DNA of 64,000 nucleotides from Eubacteriales bacterium (GTDB lineage: Bacteria > Bacillota > Clostridia > Christensenellales > Aristaeellaceae): positions 62,001-126,000 of the forward strand of contig JAQWCW010000001.1 of NCBI GenBank assembly GCA_028705775.1, read 5' to 3'. The position numbers were made by a program, and so were the translations under genes. The notes beneath the pieces were generated by a model. The model was not told the DNA's origin, ran no database searches, and saw only the letters and a list, made by a program, of their open reading frames with translations. Each line of letters starts with the position of its first letter. Position 1 is the stretch's first letter. Positions 35,083 to 44,742 of this stretch are shown piece after piece.

Positions 35083-35114
35083 CGTAAACCCCTTAAATCT
35101 TGTTCCTAATAGCA

Positions 35115-35143
35115 CTATATATCATTAAGAACCGCGTGTCAAT
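35115..35143 (-). promoter_or_regulatory. Strong sigma-A promoter of the PerR-like gene
   Basis: On the - strand: TTGACA (35143-35138), a 17-base spacer and TATAGT (35120-35115). The -35 matches consensus fully. The spacer is AT-rich in the half next to the -10 and could hold a PerR/Fur box, but I see no convincing 15-bp palindrome. Confidence 0.8.
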
Positions 35144-35284
35144 AGCGAAGCCAAAATAATTTCTGCGCCGCTGCTTAATATAATGCTGAGGCGATTACTT
35201 TTCTGTAAAGGGCTTGACGGAGAATTGTAAAATAGAAATTATAAAGCAACACGTGACGATTTCGCAGCGCGGCAGCGATACCGG

Positions 35285-35595
35285 AAGAAGCCTCCCTTGT
35301 GCAAGAACAGGTGGCACGGCGCAGCCGTGACGGAAGGATTGTCGTTGGAATTGTCGCGAGAATTGTTATTGCATAATAAGCGTAAGCCCTTATATATCAA
35401 GCCTTTCTGACAATCCCTCAGGCACTTCGTGCAAGCTTGCTCAAAAATCGTCTATCGCTAGGCGGCAAGGGGATGAGCGTACACGGTAGTACGTGATTCC
35501 CCTTACCGACCCGCTCTAGGCACCGCAGACGGGGCGTTTTCAGCGAGCAGAACGGAGTGCTTTCAGCGAGCAGGTCTTTTTCAGCGAGCAGAAAA
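35285..35595 (-). repeat. Palindromic intergenic repeat, copy B (inverted), with a variant module
   Basis: Reads as the reverse complement of copies A, C, D and E: the CTCCCTTGTGCAAGAACAGG end at 35291, GACGGAAGGATTGTCGTTGG near 35328, and GACAATCCCTCAGG near 35409. At ~35433 the usual arm is replaced by AAGCTTGCTCAAAAATCGTC and following bases, the same module found inside copy D. It then runs into three near-copies of TCAGCGAGCAG (about 35538, 35560, 35579). The last of these contains the stop codon of the M14 peptidase gene. Confidence 0.7.
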
Positions 35596-36426
35596 GTCTC
35601 CTGCCATAAGCCGCCCCATAGCGCGCAAGAACGGCTCGGTATCGAATTTTGAGCCGGAGAATTCCACAAGAAGCGCCATAGCGCCCTGCAAGTGCGCCCA
35701 ATAGGAGAAAAAGCCGTTGCAATTTCTGCCGAAATCGCGGCGGTGCTTCATTCCCATTTCGTCCTTGAAAACGTCGGCAAGCTCTGAATCGCCGATTGTG
35801 CAGTTAAGCCATCCGTGGCAGTCAAGCACGACATCGGGCGCATATTCCAGCACAAGGTCGCGGATTGCGCGGCTTTCAGCTGCGGAAAAGGGCGAGAGGG
35901 TGTAGTAGCGGGGCTTTTTATTGACAAGATAGTCGGCGTCAAAATCGCGGTTCAGGTCAATGCCGAGCGCGTTGCAGCGCCCGAAGCCCCTGTTGCTCTC
36001 CCCGTCGATAACGCCGTCGGGATTCGCGCAGGCAACGACCATCAAGCGGCTGCTTTGAAGGTGTTCGGAATTATTCGCATAGGAAATCAGCTTTTCCGCC
36101 ACATCGACAAACACGCTGCCATCCTTTGGATATTCATCCTCGAAACCGTGAATCGCAAACAGGGCAAGAATCGTGCGCTCATAGCTTTTCGGCTCCAGCA
36201 CGGTGCAAATAAGCGGCCGCCCCATTTCAGAAGCGCCGTATGTTACGGAGGACATGGAAACGCCCTCTGCGGGCTGCTCCTGCGCGCCATCCGGCATAAT
36301 TTCATACATTGCGCCTATCAAATCATTCCCGTCTGCGTCGGCATTGCCCAAAGCAGGCAGAGGCGCAGCTGACGCGCAAAGCGCAAAAACGACAAGAAAA
36401 GCCGCAATGCGCCGCGATACAGGCAT
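35581..36426 (-). CDS. M14-family zinc carboxypeptidase, exported
   Basis: About 281 residues from ATG 36426; a longer form starting at TTG 36498 is possible and neither has a strong ribosome site. The signal peptide is 'IAAFLVVFALCASAAPLPALG'-like (cleavage after ALG/ANA region, residue ~27). Zinc motif HxxE in 'FAIHGFEDEYP' near 92, substrate Arg/Asn in 'ALGIDLNRDFD' near 160, zinc His in 'VVLDCHGWLN' near 200 and the catalytic Glu in 'ALLVEFSGSKF' near 255 are all present. This resembles gamma-D-glutamyl-diamino-acid peptidases that trim peptidoglycan stem peptides. The extreme C-terminus lies within a repeated TCAGCGAGCAG unit. Confidence 0.85.
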   Translation of the reverse strand: MPVSRRIAAFLVVFALCASAAPLPALGNADADGNDLIGAMYEIMPDGAQEQPAEGVSMSSVTYGASEMGRPLICTVLEPKSYERTILALFAIHGFEDEYPKDGSVFVDVAEKLISYANNSEHLQSSRLMVVACANPDGVIDGESNRGFGRCNALGIDLNRDFDADYLVNKKPRYYTLSPFSAAESRAIRDLVLEYAPDVVLDCHGWLNCTIGDSELADVFKDEMGMKHRRDFGRNCNGFFSYWAHLQGAMALLVEFSGSKFDTEPFLRAMGRLMAGDFSAR

Positions 36427-36915
36427 AAGGGATACTCGGCGCGCGGGTTTGCGGAAAAACCGCCGCACGGAGAAACAAGGCGTTTGCAGCAATGCCAATC
36501 AACTCTTTTCTGCAATAGAAAATTCTTTATCCATAGGGATTATACACCAAAACGGCTTATGTCGGAGAAGTAAATGATATAATTCATGCGAGAATGTTCT
36601 GCCGGTATTACAATGCAGAATATGCGCATAATAATTCTATGAGACAGAATACATATTGAAGCTATATTTCGGACTTGCGTGCATTTCCGCAGAATATTCA
36701 TTAATGCGTCAGAAACAGTCCCTCCCTGCAATATACCAATGCGTAAAGCACTGAATATGGTTTCGCTTTCGCAAGCCGGCTTAACAGAATCACAATCATG
36801 TTAAAACAGGCGCTGCCGCAGAACGAATTATCTGCAACAGCACCTGATTAATGTATTCCGGACTATCGGCTTTCGCCAGCCATGCTCAGGAATGCTTCCT
36901 TACAGTCAAAGCGGC
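36427..36915. other. Intergenic stretch with one terminator-like hairpin
   Basis: No credible gene in this AT-richer gap. The only structure is CAGG-C-GCTG...CAGA / TCTG...CAGC-A-CCTG at 36807-36846. On the - strand it is followed by TTTTAACATG, so it probably ends transcription of the DUF362/purL unit. Confidence 0.5.
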
Positions 36916-38019
36916 TTATTTTACCAAAACCAGCTCGTAATCCTGCGTTCCGAGTCCGAGCTTTTCGCCGTGCTCAAGCTGAACGCGCCACGCCGTTTCG
37001 GGATGAACCGCCGTGAACGGGTCGCCGTGCTTTCCCGTTTCCGCGTAAGCCGAGTCGGGCATGGCGGGAGCAGCCATGCAGGCGTCCGCGCACGCCTTAT
37101 CGACGGCAACGGAATCAAACGAGGCGAACATTCCGACATCCGGAATCAGGGGAACGTCGTTTCCGCTGTGGCAGTCGCACTTCGGGCTGACATCCATGAC
37201 GAGCGAAACATGGAACTGCGGGCGGTTTTGCAAAATCGCAAGTGCGTACTCTGCAATTTTCTTATCGAGAATTTCAAGCGCGCAGTCGTCCGTGCGCTCA
37301 ATCGCGCCCATCGGACATACGCCGACGCAACGCCCGCAGCCCGCGCATACGTTATGCGCGATTCCCGCTTTCTTATCCTCAATCGTTATCGCGCCGTGCG
37401 CGCATTCCTTTTTGCAGCGCCCGCAGCCGACGCATTTATCCTTGATAACATGGGGCTTTCCGGCGGAATGCATTTCGCGCTTGCCCTCGCCTGAGCCGCC
37501 GCCCATTCCGATATTCTTGATAGCGCCGCCGAAGCCTGTCGCCTCGTGACCCTTGAAATGCGAAAGGGTGATAATCATATCCGCGTCCATGAGCGCCCTG
37601 CCGACCTTGGCAACCGTTACATAATCGCCCTTTACGGGAACGAGCGCCTCGTCCGTGCCTTTAAGCCCGTCCGCGATGATAATCTGGCAGCCTGTCGAAA
37701 GCGGCGAAAAGCCGTTCTCCATCGCGGTGTCCATATGCTCCGGCGCGTACTTGCGGCTGCCGGTGTAGAGCGTATTGCAGTCCGTAAGGAAGGGAATTCC
37801 GCCCTTTGACTTTACATAATCCGCAACGCACTTTGCATAGTTGGGGCGCAGGAAGGAAAGGTTTCCGCGCTCCCCGAAATGCATTTTGATTGCGACGAAC
37901 TTGCCCTTCATGTCAACGGTTCCAAGCCCCGCCTTGTCGATAAGCCTGCGCAGCTTATCAAGGCGCGATTCGTCAACCTCTGTGCGCAGCGAGGTCATGT
38001 AAACCTTCGCCTTTTCCAT
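36916..38019 (-). CDS. DUF362 protein with two 4Fe-4S clusters
   Basis: 367 residues. The DUF362 domain begins 'VAIKMHFGERGNLSFLRP' near 43 and includes 'LTDCNTLYTGSRKYA' near 77 and 'ITLSHFKGHEATGFGGAIKN' near 150. A ferredoxin insert follows, with 'CVGCGRCKKEC' near 196 and 'CAGCGRCVGVCPMGAI' near 225, ligands for two 4Fe-4S clusters. The C-terminal part has 'FASFDSVAVDKACADAC' near 305. The family is common in anaerobes and probably takes part in electron transfer, but its reaction is unknown. It lies 33 bases after purL on the same strand, so likely one transcript. Confidence 0.9.
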   Translation of the reverse strand: MEKAKVYMTSLRTEVDESRLDKLRRLIDKAGLGTVDMKGKFVAIKMHFGERGNLSFLRPNYAKCVADYVKSKGGIPFLTDCNTLYTGSRKYAPEHMDTAMENGFSPLSTGCQIIIADGLKGTDEALVPVKGDYVTVAKVGRALMDADMIITLSHFKGHEATGFGGAIKNIGMGGGSGEGKREMHSAGKPHVIKDKCVGCGRCKKECAHGAITIEDKKAGIAHNVCAGCGRCVGVCPMGAIERTDDCALEILDKKIAEYALAILQNRPQFHVSLVMDVSPKCDCHSGNDVPLIPDVGMFASFDSVAVDKACADACMAAPAMPDSAYAETGKHGDPFTAVHPETAWRVQLEHGEKLGLGTQDYELVLVK

Positions 38020-38052
38020 ACGCTCACTCCTTTATTTGCAGCGTTTTTTCGC

Positions 38053-41000
38053 TTATCCGAAGTAGCGGACGCCGCTTTCAAACAGCTTCTGGTCGGAATT
38101 TCCGGGGATGTTGCAGTTGATGTTTTCGCCTCTGCGCTCGCTGTGACCCATTTTGCCGAGGATTCTGCCGTCGGGAGAGCATATGCCCTCAATCGCGTAA
38201 ACAGAGCCGTTGGGGTTATAGGGCATTTCGGCGCTCACATTTCCGTCCGCGTCCGAATACTGGAAGCAAATCTGACCGCGAGCCTGAAGCAGACGCGCGT
38301 CTGCGTCCGAGCATACGAAGCGCCCTTCGCCGTGCGAAATCGGGATTGCGTGAACGTCGCCGCACTTTACGCCCATCAGCCACGGGCTGAGCTGCGAGGA
38401 AACGACGGTGTGAACGACAGTCGCCGCATGGCGGTTGATGGAGTTGAAGGTGAGCGTCGGGTCGCTTTCGGTAAGGTCTCGAATCGTGCCGCCGGGCAGC
38501 AGACCAACCTTTACGAGCGCCTGAAAGCCGTTGCAGATGCCCAGAATCAAGCCGTCGCGCTTTTCAATGAGTTCCATTATAGCGTCGCGGACGCGGGGCG
38601 CGCGCAGAACCGTAGCGATAAACTTGCCGCTTCCGTCCGGCTCGTCGCCTGCGGAGAAGCCGCCGGGGAACATGACGATTTGGCTCTTTTTAATCTGCTC
38701 AGCCATCGCCATAACGCTCTCCTCAACGGCAGAAGGGGTCAGATTGCGGAAAACGCCGATTTCAGCCTCCGCGCCTGCGCGCCTGAACGCCCATGCGCTG
38801 TCCATTTCGCAGTTGGTGCCGGGGAAGGCGGGAATATATACGCGGGGGCGGGCAAGCGTCAGGGACGAGTGGGAAAGCCCTCGCTTCTCATAGGGCTTAT
38901 AGGAAAGCTCGCCGGCAGGCGCTTTTGCCTTCGTCGGGAACACCTTTTCAAGCGGCGCTTCCCAAGCGGACTGAAGCTCCGAAAGGCTTACCTCACTGCC
39001 CGAGGCGGCAAAGCCGGAGGCGGTCGTTTCGCCAATCTTTTCGTAGCCGCAGGGGCAGAAGCCCTTTTCGACTTCAAGAATAACGCTTCCGTAGATTGGC
39101 GTGAAAAGCTCCTCCTGCGTTTTACCGCAAAGCTTTACGCCGACGCGGTTTCCGAAGGCAGCCTTTGCAGAAGCGGCAGCGATTCCGCCGTAGCCGACAG
39201 CCTCAGCTGCATAAACCTTGCCGGACTGAATGAGCGAGTAAAGGCTCTTGTACTGAGAAAGCAGCTTGTCATAATCAGGCAAATCGCAGTCCTTTATGTC
39301 TGCCCTCAGGAGCAGCAAATCATGCCCTGCCGCCTTGTATTCGCAGGATATGAGCTTATCCGCGTCCTCACAGCAGAGGGAGAAGGCAACGAGCGTCGGC
39401 GGAACATGGATATCCTCAAACGTGCCGGACATCGAATCCTTGCCGCCGATGGAGGCAAGACCGAGGGAGAGCTGCGCCTTGAGCGCGCCGAGCAGCGCGG
39501 CGGCAGGCTGACCCCACTTTTCCGCGTCCTTATTCACCCTCTGGAAATATTCCTGAAAGGTCATTCTGACCTTTGCGACATCGCCGCCGGCAGCCGCGAT
39601 TTTGGAAAGCGATTCGACAATCGCGTAAACGGCGCCGTGATAGGGGCTCCACGAGGCAAGCTCCGGGTCATAGCCGTGCGCCATTACGGTGGCGGTTTTC
39701 GCGCCCATAACGGGCAGCAGCCCCGCCATTGCGTCGTTTGGTGTCATGCAGTATTTTCCGCCATAGGGCGCGATTACAGTTCCCGTGCCAATCGAGCCGT
39801 CAAAGCGCTCGACAAGCCCCTTCTGCGAGCAAAGGTTGAGCGCGGAAAGCGCCGAAACAAGGTTTTCGGCAAAGCTTTTATTCTTGTCAAAGGAGGAAAC
39901 AGGCGCTCTGAGATAGCTTTCATCCTTGGGCGCTTCAACGAACGCCTTTGTGTGCTGCGTAGCGCCGTTTGAGTCAAGGAACGCGCGGCTCAAATCGACG
40001 ATGGTTTTGCCGCGCCATGTCATCCTCAGGCGCTCCTCCTTGGTTACAACGGCGACGACGGTAGCCTCCAGGTTTTCCTCGTCCGCCATTTTAAGGAACG
40101 CGCCGACATCCTTTTTTTCAATAACGCACGCCATGCGCTCCTGACTTTCGGAAATCGCAAGCTCCGTTCCGTCAAGCCCCTCATACTTCTTGGGCACTTT
40201 GTCAAGGTCGATTGTAAGCCCCGGCGCAAGCTCGCCAATCGCGACGCTTACTCCGCCCGCGCCGAAATCGTTGCAGCGCTTGATAAGGCGGGCAAACTCC
40301 TTCTTGCGGAAAAGGCGCTGAATGCTGCGCTCGGTGGGCGGGTTGCCCTTCTGAACCTCCGCGCCGCAGGTGGAAAGGCTGTCCGTCGTATGCGCCTTGC
40401 TTGAGCCTGTTGCTCCGCCGCAGCCGTCGCGCCCCGTGCGCCCGCCGAGCAGCACGATAATATCGCCGCTTTCGGGTCTTTCGCGCCTTACGTTTTCTTC
40501 GGGAGCGGCGCCGACTACCGCGCCAAGCTCCATGCGCTTCGCGACAAAGCCCGGATGATAAACCTCCTGAACCTTACCGGCGGCAAGCCCGATTTGGTTG
40601 CCGTAGCTGGAGAAGCCCTGCGCCGCCTTGCGGGTAATCTGCCTCTGCGGAAGCTTGCCCGCGCGGGTATCCTTGATTTCTGCGCGCGGGTCGCCCGCGC
40701 CGGAAATGCGCATTGCCTGATATACATAGCTTCTGCCGGAGAGCGGGTCGCGGATAGCGCCGCCGAGGCACGTCGCCGCGCCGCCGAACGGCTCGATTTC
40801 GGTGGGATGGTTATGCGTTTCATTCTTGAACATGACGAGCCACGGTTCTTCACTGCCGTCAATCTTCGCCATTATCTTGATTGAGCAGGCGTTGATTTCC
40901 TCGCTCTCGTCAAGGTCGGGCAGCATTCCCCTGCGCTTCAAGACCTTTACGCCGAGGGTTGCCATGTCCATAAGCGTCTGCGGGCGCTCCTTGCCCCTGT

Positions 41001-41784
41001 ACTGCTCCGCGCGGGCAAGCAGATAATCGGAGTACGCCTCCTTTACGGGCTTTGCGTACTTTCCGTCCTCAAAGGTAATCTCGTCAATGGAGGTAAGGAA
41101 GGTGGTATGGCGGCAATGGTCGCTCCAATAGGTGTCGATTGCGCGAAGCTCCGTAACGGTGGGGTCGCGCTTTTCCTCAGCCTTGAAATAATCGCGGCAG
41201 AAGCGCAAATCCTCAGCGCTCATTGCAAAGCCCATTTTTGCAACCATCTTCGCAAGCTCGGCGTCGCCAAGGCTTATAAAGCCGTCAACGGTTTTTACAT
41301 CCTCGGGCGCGGGCGAAACCATAGCGAGAGTTTCCTTTTTATCAAGGGACGCGCGGCGGCTTTCGACGGGGTTGATGAGATGCTTTTCCATCCTTGCAAG
41401 CCTGTCCTCGCTCACATCGCCCTCAAAAATATAAATTGTGGCGCATTTGACATTGGGGCGCTCGCCGCCCGTCAGAAGCTGAAGGCACTGCTCGGCGCTG
41501 TCCGCGCGCAAATCATACTGCCCGGGCAGATACTCGACGGCAAGCACCTTTCCGCCCGCCGCAGGCATTTCTTCCATATATACGTTATCCACGTTAGGCT
41601 CGGAGAAGATTACGGGGATTGCCTTTTCCATAGCTTCCGGCGCGATTCCCTCAACGTCATAGCGGCAAAGAATGCGCGCCGCCGTCATTTCGGGCATTCC
41701 AAGCAGGCTGTGCGCCTCGTGCAAAAGCTGCCGCGCCGCCACATCAAAGCCGTCCTTTTTCTCCACATACAGTCGCCTTACCAT
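38053..41784 (-). CDS. purL: Phosphoribosylformylglycinamidine synthase (single chain)
   Basis: 1243 residues. Fourth step of purine synthesis: FGAR + ATP + glutamine to FGAM. The single-polypeptide form carries PurS-like, synthetase and glutaminase parts. Seen: 'FRDYFKAEEKRDPTVTE' region near 190, ATP site 'ETHNHPTEIEPFGGAATC' near 325, 'RDPLSGRSYVYQAMRISG' near 350, and a second AIRS-like domain with 'GGKDSMSGTFEDIHVPPTL' near 785. The glutaminase domain starts 'IPAFPGTNCEMD' near 990, with the nucleophile in 'ILGICNGFQALV' near 1085 and His/Glu in 'SHGEGRFVC' near 1150. All active-site motifs are intact. No other pur genes are adjacent. Confidence 0.95.
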   Translation of the reverse strand: MVRRLYVEKKDGFDVAARQLLHEAHSLLGMPEMTAARILCRYDVEGIAPEAMEKAIPVIFSEPNVDNVYMEEMPAAGGKVLAVEYLPGQYDLRADSAEQCLQLLTGGERPNVKCATIYIFEGDVSEDRLARMEKHLINPVESRRASLDKKETLAMVSPAPEDVKTVDGFISLGDAELAKMVAKMGFAMSAEDLRFCRDYFKAEEKRDPTVTELRAIDTYWSDHCRHTTFLTSIDEITFEDGKYAKPVKEAYSDYLLARAEQYRGKERPQTLMDMATLGVKVLKRRGMLPDLDESEEINACSIKIMAKIDGSEEPWLVMFKNETHNHPTEIEPFGGAATCLGGAIRDPLSGRSYVYQAMRISGAGDPRAEIKDTRAGKLPQRQITRKAAQGFSSYGNQIGLAAGKVQEVYHPGFVAKRMELGAVVGAAPEENVRRERPESGDIIVLLGGRTGRDGCGGATGSSKAHTTDSLSTCGAEVQKGNPPTERSIQRLFRKKEFARLIKRCNDFGAGGVSVAIGELAPGLTIDLDKVPKKYEGLDGTELAISESQERMACVIEKKDVGAFLKMADEENLEATVVAVVTKEERLRMTWRGKTIVDLSRAFLDSNGATQHTKAFVEAPKDESYLRAPVSSFDKNKSFAENLVSALSALNLCSQKGLVERFDGSIGTGTVIAPYGGKYCMTPNDAMAGLLPVMGAKTATVMAHGYDPELASWSPYHGAVYAIVESLSKIAAAGGDVAKVRMTFQEYFQRVNKDAEKWGQPAAALLGALKAQLSLGLASIGGKDSMSGTFEDIHVPPTLVAFSLCCEDADKLISCEYKAAGHDLLLLRADIKDCDLPDYDKLLSQYKSLYSLIQSGKVYAAEAVGYGGIAAASAKAAFGNRVGVKLCGKTQEELFTPIYGSVILEVEKGFCPCGYEKIGETTASGFAASGSEVSLSELQSAWEAPLEKVFPTKAKAPAGELSYKPYEKRGLSHSSLTLARPRVYIPAFPGTNCEMDSAWAFRRAGAEAEIGVFRNLTPSAVEESVMAMAEQIKKSQIVMFPGGFSAGDEPDGSGKFIATVLRAPRVRDAIMELIEKRDGLILGICNGFQALVKVGLLPGGTIRDLTESDPTLTFNSINRHAATVVHTVVSSQLSPWLMGVKCGDVHAIPISHGEGRFVCSDADARLLQARGQICFQYSDADGNVSAEMPYNPNGSVYAIEGICSPDGRILGKMGHSERRGENINCNIPGNSDQKLFESGVRYFG

Positions 41785-41985
41785 GCTCTGCTCCTCCGTA
41801 AATCACAAAATACAAAACAGACTACGCCCTATGATAGCACAAAAGGCGATTGATTAAAAGAAAGACTTAAAAAATGTTCGGGATTTTTACAGTCAATCGC
41901 TCATGAAAGAACCGTGTAAGAAATGTAAGCATATGAAACGGTATTATGAACAAAAAATCGCGTAAAAACTTTATCGGCATATGAA

Positions 41986-42015
41986 TTGCCCGTTTTGACA
42001 ATATTGCTGTATAAT
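41986..42015 (+). promoter_or_regulatory. Promoter of the rhamnose operon
   Basis: TTGCCC (41986-41991), an 18-base spacer and TATAAT (42010-42015). A perfect TTGACA at 41995-42000 is only 9 bases from the -10 and cannot serve as its -35. No rhamnose regulator gene is next to it, and I see no clear operator palindrome. Confidence 0.6.
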
Positions 42016-42047
42016 ATGAAAAAACAGAGTTTTGAGAGGACGCAAGT

Positions 42048-43454
42048 ATGGCTGGATATTTGGCTGTCGATATCGGCGCAAGCAGCGGAAGGCATATGTA
42101 CGCCGAAACAAAGGACGGAAAGCTCAGGCTTACCGAGGTTTACCGCTTTGATAACTTCATGGACGAAACGAAGGACGGCTTGCTTTACTGGGACGCAGAA
42201 AGGCTTTTCCGCGAGGTTAAGGCGGGAATGCGCGCCTGCGCCGAAAAGGGCTTTAAGCCCGATTACATGGGAATCGACACATGGGGCGACGATTTCATGC
42301 TCCTTGATAAAAGCGGGAAACCGCTTACGCCCTGCGTAGCCTACCGCGATTCGCGGACGGCGGGAATGGACAAGAAGCTGGACGAAATCATTCCCGAAAG
42401 CGAATACTTTGAGCGCACAGGCTCGGCAAGGCATATATTCAACACGGTTTACCACCTGATGGCAATAAAGCAATCGCAGCCGGAGGCTCTGGAAAGCGCC
42501 GAAACGCTGCTGCTGCTGCCCTCCTATCTCATGTACCTTCTGACGGGCAAGGGCGTTAACGAATACTCCGAGGCTACGACGACGGGGCTAATTGACGCAA
42601 AAGCGCGGGACTGGGACAGGGACATGATAGAAAAAATCGGGCTGCCCGCGCGCCTTTTTAAAGAAAAGCCGACAATGCCCGGAACGCCGCTCGGCAGGGT
42701 CAAGGACGAGATAGCCGCCGAAACGGGGCTTTCCTGCGAGGTTGTTATCGCGCCTACGCACGACACGGGCGCAGCGTTCCTTGCAGCGCCTATGGCGGAC
42801 GATGAAACGATAGTTCTTAATTCCGGCACATGGAGCCTGCTCGGCGTTGAAAGCGCGGAGCCGATTCTGGGAAAGGCAAGCCTTGAAAGCGGCTTTTCAA
42901 ACGAGGGCGCTTACGGCGGCAGAATCCGCTACCTGAAAAACATAATGGGAATGTGGATTATCCAGTGCATTCGCCGCGAGGACGGCAAGCGCTTTTCATA
43001 TGCGGAGATGGCGGAAATGGTCGTTCCGTACCTTTCCTTCCCCTCCCGAATCGACGCGGTGAGCGAGAGCTTTTTAGCGCCGAAAAGCATGACGGAGGAA
43101 ATCAAAAACGCCGTTATTGAAAGCGGGCAGACGGAAGTCACCTGCTTCGGGGAGCTGCTTGCCGTATGCTACAACTCGCTTGCGGACGCATATAAAAACA
43201 GCGTAACGGAGCTGGAAAAGCTTACGGGAAAGCGGTTTACCAAAATCAATATCATGGGCGGGGGAAGCCAGAACGAAACGCTCAACCGCCTTACCGCGGA
43301 GGTTACCGGACTTCCCGTATACGCAGGGCCTGCCGAATGCACGGCGCTCGGCAATATTGCAAGCCAGATGCTCGCCTGCGGCGAGGCAGGGAGCGTAGCG
43401 CACGCGCGCGAAATTATCAGGGACAGCTTTTCGCTCAAGGAATATAAAGCATAA
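42048..43454 (+). CDS. rhaB: Rhamnulokinase
   Basis: 468 residues, FGGY carbohydrate kinase. Phosphorylates L-rhamnulose to rhamnulose-1-phosphate. 'LAVDIGASSGRHMYAE' at the N-terminus is the rhamnulokinase-type phosphate loop, with 'MGIDTWGDDFMLLD' near 75 (catalytic Asp), 'PCVAYRDSRTAGMD' near 92, 'IAPTHDTGAAFLA' near 232 and 'SGTWSLLGVE' near 255. The C-terminal adenosine motif 'IMGGGSQNETLNRLTA' is near 400. Length and motifs fit RhaB. It is first in the operon rhaB-rhaA-rhaD. Confidence 0.95.
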   Translation: MAGYLAVDIGASSGRHMYAETKDGKLRLTEVYRFDNFMDETKDGLLYWDAERLFREVKAGMRACAEKGFKPDYMGIDTWGDDFMLLDKSGKPLTPCVAYRDSRTAGMDKKLDEIIPESEYFERTGSARHIFNTVYHLMAIKQSQPEALESAETLLLLPSYLMYLLTGKGVNEYSEATTTGLIDAKARDWDRDMIEKIGLPARLFKEKPTMPGTPLGRVKDEIAAETGLSCEVVIAPTHDTGAAFLAAPMADDETIVLNSGTWSLLGVESAEPILGKASLESGFSNEGAYGGRIRYLKNIMGMWIIQCIRREDGKRFSYAEMAEMVVPYLSFPSRIDAVSESFLAPKSMTEEIKNAVIESGQTEVTCFGELLAVCYNSLADAYKNSVTELEKLTGKRFTKINIMGGGSQNETLNRLTAEVTGLPVYAGPAECTALGNIASQMLACGEAGSVAHAREIIRDSFSLKEYKA

Positions 43455-43476
43455 ATATAAGGCAGGAGGAAAACAC

Positions 43477-44718
43477 ATGACGGAATTTGAATTTGCTTCG
43501 GCGCGGCTTAAGGAGCTTGGGGTCGACGCGGAAAAGGCGATTGAAACGCTTGCCGGAACGCCAATCAGCATTCATTGCTGGCAGGGCGACGACGTAGTAG
43601 GGCTTGAAAAGAACGCAGGCGCGCTTTCGGGCGGAATACAGACGACGGGAAACTACCCCTACAAGGCGAGAAATTTTTCGGAGCTTTGCGCGGATTTTGA
43701 CAAGGCGCTCACGCTCATTCCCGGCAAGAACAGGCTTAACCTGCACGCGTCATACGCGGTTACGGACAGCGCCGTTCCGCGCGACGAGCTGAAGCCCGAG
43801 CATTTCAAGGCGTGGGTCGACTACGCAAAGAAGCGCTCGCTTGGGCTGGATTTCAATCCCACCTGCTTTTCGCACCCGATGGTCAAGGATAACCTGACGC
43901 TTTCTTCCCCCGATAAGGAAGTGCGCGAGTTCTGGATTCGCCACTGCATAGCCTCGCGGCGCATAGCGGCGTATTTCGCAAAGGAGCTTAACACCTACTC
44001 GGTATGCAACGTCTGGGTTCCGGACGGCTTTAAGGATATTCCCGCCGACCGCCTTACCCCGCGCCTCCGCCTCAAGGAAAGCCTTGACAGAATCTTTGAG
44101 GAAAAGCTGACGGGCGTTATCGACTGCGTTGAAAGCAAGGTTTTCGGAATAGGCGTTGAAGCCTGCACTGTCGGCTCCAACGAGTTCTATATGTCCTATG
44201 CCGCCTCGCATTCCGGCGTATACAACCTGCTCGACAACGGGCATTATCACCCCACGGAGGTTGTGAGCGACAAGATTCCCGCGCTGCTTGCCTTCTTTGA
44301 TAAGATTCCGCTGCACGTTACGCGTCCCGTCCGCTGGGATAGCGACCATGTAGTGCGCTATGAGGACGAAATCCGCGAAATCGCCTGCGAAATCGTCAGG
44401 AACAAGGCGATGGACAAGGTGCTAATCGGGCTTGATTATTTTGACGCGTCCATTAACCGCGTTGCCGCGTGGGTTATCGGCGCGCGGAACGCGAAAAAGG
44501 CGCTGCTGTTCGCGCTGTTGCAGCCGAATGAAAAATTGATGCGCCTTCAGGAAAACGGCGAGCATACGGAGCTGCTCATGCTTCAGGAGGAATGCAGGCT
44601 TCTGCCCGTCGAGGCTGTGTGGGAGGAGTTTTGCCGCCGAATGGGCGTAAAGGAAAAGGAAAACTGGTTTGACGATATCAAGGAATACGAAAGGAAGCTT
44701 TCCGCCGAAAGAATCTGA
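43477..44718 (+). CDS. rhaA: L-rhamnose isomerase
   Basis: 413 residues, the usual RhaA length. Isomerises L-rhamnose to L-rhamnulose, a metal-dependent TIM-barrel enzyme. Family signatures: 'PISIHCWQGDDVVGLEK' near 30, 'GGIQTTGNYPYKARN' near 48, 'LGLDFNPTCFSHPM' near 125, and metal-binding positions in 'VESKVFGIGVEA' and 'LLDNGHYHPTEVV' near 225-260, then 'WDSDHVV' near 285. All are intact. GCAGGAGG precedes the ATG. It lies 22 bases after rhaB and 24 before rhaD. Confidence 0.96.
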   Translation: MTEFEFASARLKELGVDAEKAIETLAGTPISIHCWQGDDVVGLEKNAGALSGGIQTTGNYPYKARNFSELCADFDKALTLIPGKNRLNLHASYAVTDSAVPRDELKPEHFKAWVDYAKKRSLGLDFNPTCFSHPMVKDNLTLSSPDKEVREFWIRHCIASRRIAAYFAKELNTYSVCNVWVPDGFKDIPADRLTPRLRLKESLDRIFEEKLTGVIDCVESKVFGIGVEACTVGSNEFYMSYAASHSGVYNLLDNGHYHPTEVVSDKIPALLAFFDKIPLHVTRPVRWDSDHVVRYEDEIREIACEIVRNKAMDKVLIGLDYFDASINRVAAWVIGARNAKKALLFALLQPNEKLMRLQENGEHTELLMLQEECRLLPVEAVWEEFCRRMGVKEKENWFDDIKEYERKLSAERI

Positions 44719-44742
44719 GGCGGGAAACGGGAGGAATATATT

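Noticed and set aside
36540..36731. 63-codon open frame on the - strand in the gap before the M14 gene
   Set aside because: No ribosome site, unremarkable composition for AT-rich DNA and no recognisable family.
37879..39972. 697-codon open frame on the + strand
   Set aside because: It lies wholly antisense to the DUF362 and purL genes, both clear families. Its protein has no family character and its length follows from the codon bias of purL.
41995..42015. TTGACA...TATAAT as the rhamnose promoter pair
   Set aside because: Only nine bases separate them; TTGCCC at 41986 with an 18-base spacer fits better.
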